Below, one piece after another: positions 6,214 to 7,323 of a stretch of 7,323 nucleotides of DNA. The stretch covers positions 1 through 7,323 of the forward strand of contig CALQJV010000052.1 in NCBI GenBank assembly GCA_943330985.1, read 5' to 3'. Source of the stretch: Chitinophaga pinensis (GTDB lineage: Bacteria; Bacteroidota; Bacteroidia; M30B66). Every line of letters begins with the position of its first letter. Within the stretch, counting starts at the first letter, position 1. The translations under genes and the position numbers were made by a program. The notes under the pieces were generated by a model. That model did no database searches and was not told where the DNA came from. It worked only from the letters and a program-made list of their open reading frames with translations.

Positions 6214-7173
6214 ATGCCATTTAATACAAAGGGATATTTCATTGTCGCTTTTAGTTTCCTTTTTTTTACGCTTAATGCTCAAATAGAAGTTAAAGAAGAT
6301 ACAAGTGTTAATGGTTGGAAAAAAGGTGGATTTTTAGCACTCAATTTTAATCAGGTTTCATTAACAAATTGGGCAGCGGGTGGCGAAAGTGCACTATCTG
6401 CTACTGCATTAGGAAATGCTTTTGTGAAATACCGTAAAAACGATGTGTATTTTGAATCTGTATTGGATGCAGGTTTCGGATTTATTACAACGAAATCGGA
6501 ACCGCTTAGAAAAAACGAGGATAAAGTCGAATTCAATGCCAAATTTGGGAAGAAAGCAAAAGGGAAATTCTTCTATGCTGGCATGCTCAACTTTAGAACA
6601 CAAATGGCTCCCGGCTATAATTTCCCCGACGACACAACCATAATCTCTCGCTTTTTGGCTCCCGGATTTTTATCGCTTGCTTTGGGTATGGATTACAAAC
6701 CAAACGATTGGTTTTCCATGTTCATCTCGCCAGCAACGGGTCGCTCTACTTTTGTCATGGATCAACGTTTAGCTGACCTCGGACAATTTGGTGTTACCGC
6801 AGCAACATACGATTCGAATGGCAATATAATTTCTCAAGGACATAAATCACGTTTTGAGTTTGGTGCTTATTTGAGAGCGCGCCTTCAAAAAGATTTGGTA
6901 AAAAACATCTCCGTTGTATCGAATCTTCAATTGTTCAATAACTACACCGATCCTATTAAAGCGCAACGTGTTAATATTGATATTAACTGGGAAAACCTCA
7001 TACTTATCAAAGCCAATAAATGGTTAACAACAAGTATTTTTACAAACCTCATTTACGATAACGATGTTCAAGTGCCTGTGAAACGTATTGTTAATGGAAA
7101 CGAAGTGATTGGCACCGGCCCGCGTATGCAGTTTAAAGAGGTTTTGGGAATTGGGCTTTCCATCAAATTTTAA
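6214..7173 (+). CDS. DUF3078 outer-membrane beta-barrel-like protein
   Basis: This 319-residue protein has a signal peptide (MPFNTKGYFIVAFSFLFFTLNA, cleavage probably before QIEV). The following block, GWKKGGFLALNFNQVS and LTNWAAGGESALS (residues 34-62), is the hallmark of the Bacteroidota DUF3078 family. The rest alternates hydrophobic and polar residues in strand-length segments (for example KFFYAGMLNF, RFEFGAYLRARL, WLTTSIFTNLIY) and ends in SIKF. A terminal phenylalanine preceded by alternating residues is the usual signal for assembly by the BAM machinery. It is therefore probably an outer-membrane barrel; its cargo or role is unknown. Its ATG lies 5 bases after the mscL stop, so the two are almost certainly co-transcribed. 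I see no convincing terminator after it. Confidence 0.8.
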   Translation: MPFNTKGYFIVAFSFLFFTLNAQIEVKEDTSVNGWKKGGFLALNFNQVSLTNWAAGGESALSATALGNAFVKYRKNDVYFESVLDAGFGFITTKSEPLRKNEDKVEFNAKFGKKAKGKFFYAGMLNFRTQMAPGYNFPDDTTIISRFLAPGFLSLALGMDYKPNDWFSMFISPATGRSTFVMDQRLADLGQFGVTAATYDSNGNIISQGHKSRFEFGAYLRARLQKDLVKNISVVSNLQLFNNYTDPIKAQRVNIDINWENLILIKANKWLTTSIFTNLIYDNDVQVPVKRIVNGNEVIGTGPRMQFKEVLGIGLSIKF

Positions 7174-7236
7174 ATTCTTCCCAATCAAAGTGAATAAATA
7201 TTAATAAGTCGAACAAGCCATAGATTCAATTAGTTT

Positions 7237-7244
7237 TAACTTTG
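7237..7244 (+). promoter_or_regulatory. Candidate -7 promoter element (TAACTTTG) upstream of purF
   Basis: TAACTTTG is an exact match to TAnnTTTG. It would start transcription near 7251, about 31 bases before the purF ATG. No TTG lies 19 bases upstream (the bases at 7215-7217 are AAG). A second, poorer match, CAAATTTG at 7263-7270, would leave a leader of only about 5 bases. The call is weak to moderate. Confidence 0.35.
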
Positions 7245-7281
7245 TTGCCTTAAATTTTCATTCAAATTTGGCAATAAGTAT

Positions 7282-7323
7282 ATGAGTGATATTATTAAAC
7301 ATGAGTGCGGAATTGTACTCATA
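7282..7323 (+). CDS. purF: Amidophosphoribosyltransferase, N-terminal fragment (runs off the right edge)
   Basis: The last 42 bases encode MSDIIKHECGIVLI with no stop. This matches my memory of the start of Bacteroidota PurF proteins (MSDxIKHECGIxLI). PurF catalyses the first committed step of purine synthesis, making 5-phosphoribosylamine from PRPP and glutamine. Cys9 in HECGI would be the N-terminal nucleophile of the class II glutamine amidotransferase domain, exposed by removing an eight-residue propeptide. The call rests on only 14 residues, but the Cys-Gly-Ile context is characteristic. Other class II amidotransferases (asparagine synthetase, GlmS) normally have Cys directly after Met. 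Confidence 0.75.
   Translation, partial: MSDIIKHECGIVLI

Noticed and set aside
7252..7269. AAATTT...AAATTT inverted repeat upstream of purF
   Set aside because: AAATTT is self-complementary and common in AT-rich DNA. The stem has no G-C pairs, and I see no sign of a purine riboswitch.

Overview
The window looks like an ordinary chromosomal stretch from a member of the Bacteroidota, probably near the Flavobacteriales (the order is a guess). The evidence is: a giant secreted protein ending in a type IX secretion (T9SS) C-terminal sorting domain; a DUF3078-type outer-membrane protein; AT-rich DNA; A-rich translation starts without Shine-Dalgarno sequences; and several matches to the Bacteroidota promoter pattern TTG-N19-TAnnTTTG. 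I see no insertion sequence, prophage gene, CRISPR array, tRNA or rRNA.

Layout from left to right. (1) Positions 1-101, minus strand: the first ~33 codons of a PhoH-family ATPase, apparently starting at TTG. (2) 102-202: divergent intergenic region with a likely promoter. (3) 203-991 and 981-1277, plus strand: a SAM hydroxide adenosyltransferase/fluorinase-family (DUF62) protein, then a small antibiotic-biosynthesis-monooxygenase-like protein whose start overlaps the end of the first gene by 11 bases. (4) 1278-1425: intergenic region with an AT-rich inverted repeat and an exact TAnnTTTG element. (5) 1426-5646: a 1406-residue secreted, repeat-built surface protein (signal peptide, beta-strand repeat arrays, conserved T9SS-cargo modules, sorting domain), closed by a strong terminator at 5664-5711. 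(6) 5831-6208 and 6214-7173: the mechanosensitive channel MscL and a DUF3078 outer-membrane beta-barrel protein, 5 bases apart, behind a good promoter. (7) 7282-7323: the first 14 codons of amidophosphoribosyltransferase (purF), running off the right edge.

The genes form independent units: a phoH/DUF62 divergent pair, a DUF62-monooxygenase operon, a monocistronic surface protein, an mscL-DUF3078 envelope operon, and purF. Nothing indicates that the whole window is one system.

The most informative observations are: a three-turn super-repeat (six copies of about 61 residues) inside the surface protein; apparent loss of the water-activating triad in the DUF62 protein; two edge genes recognisable only from short N-termini; and start-site corrections for two genes supported by promoter placement.
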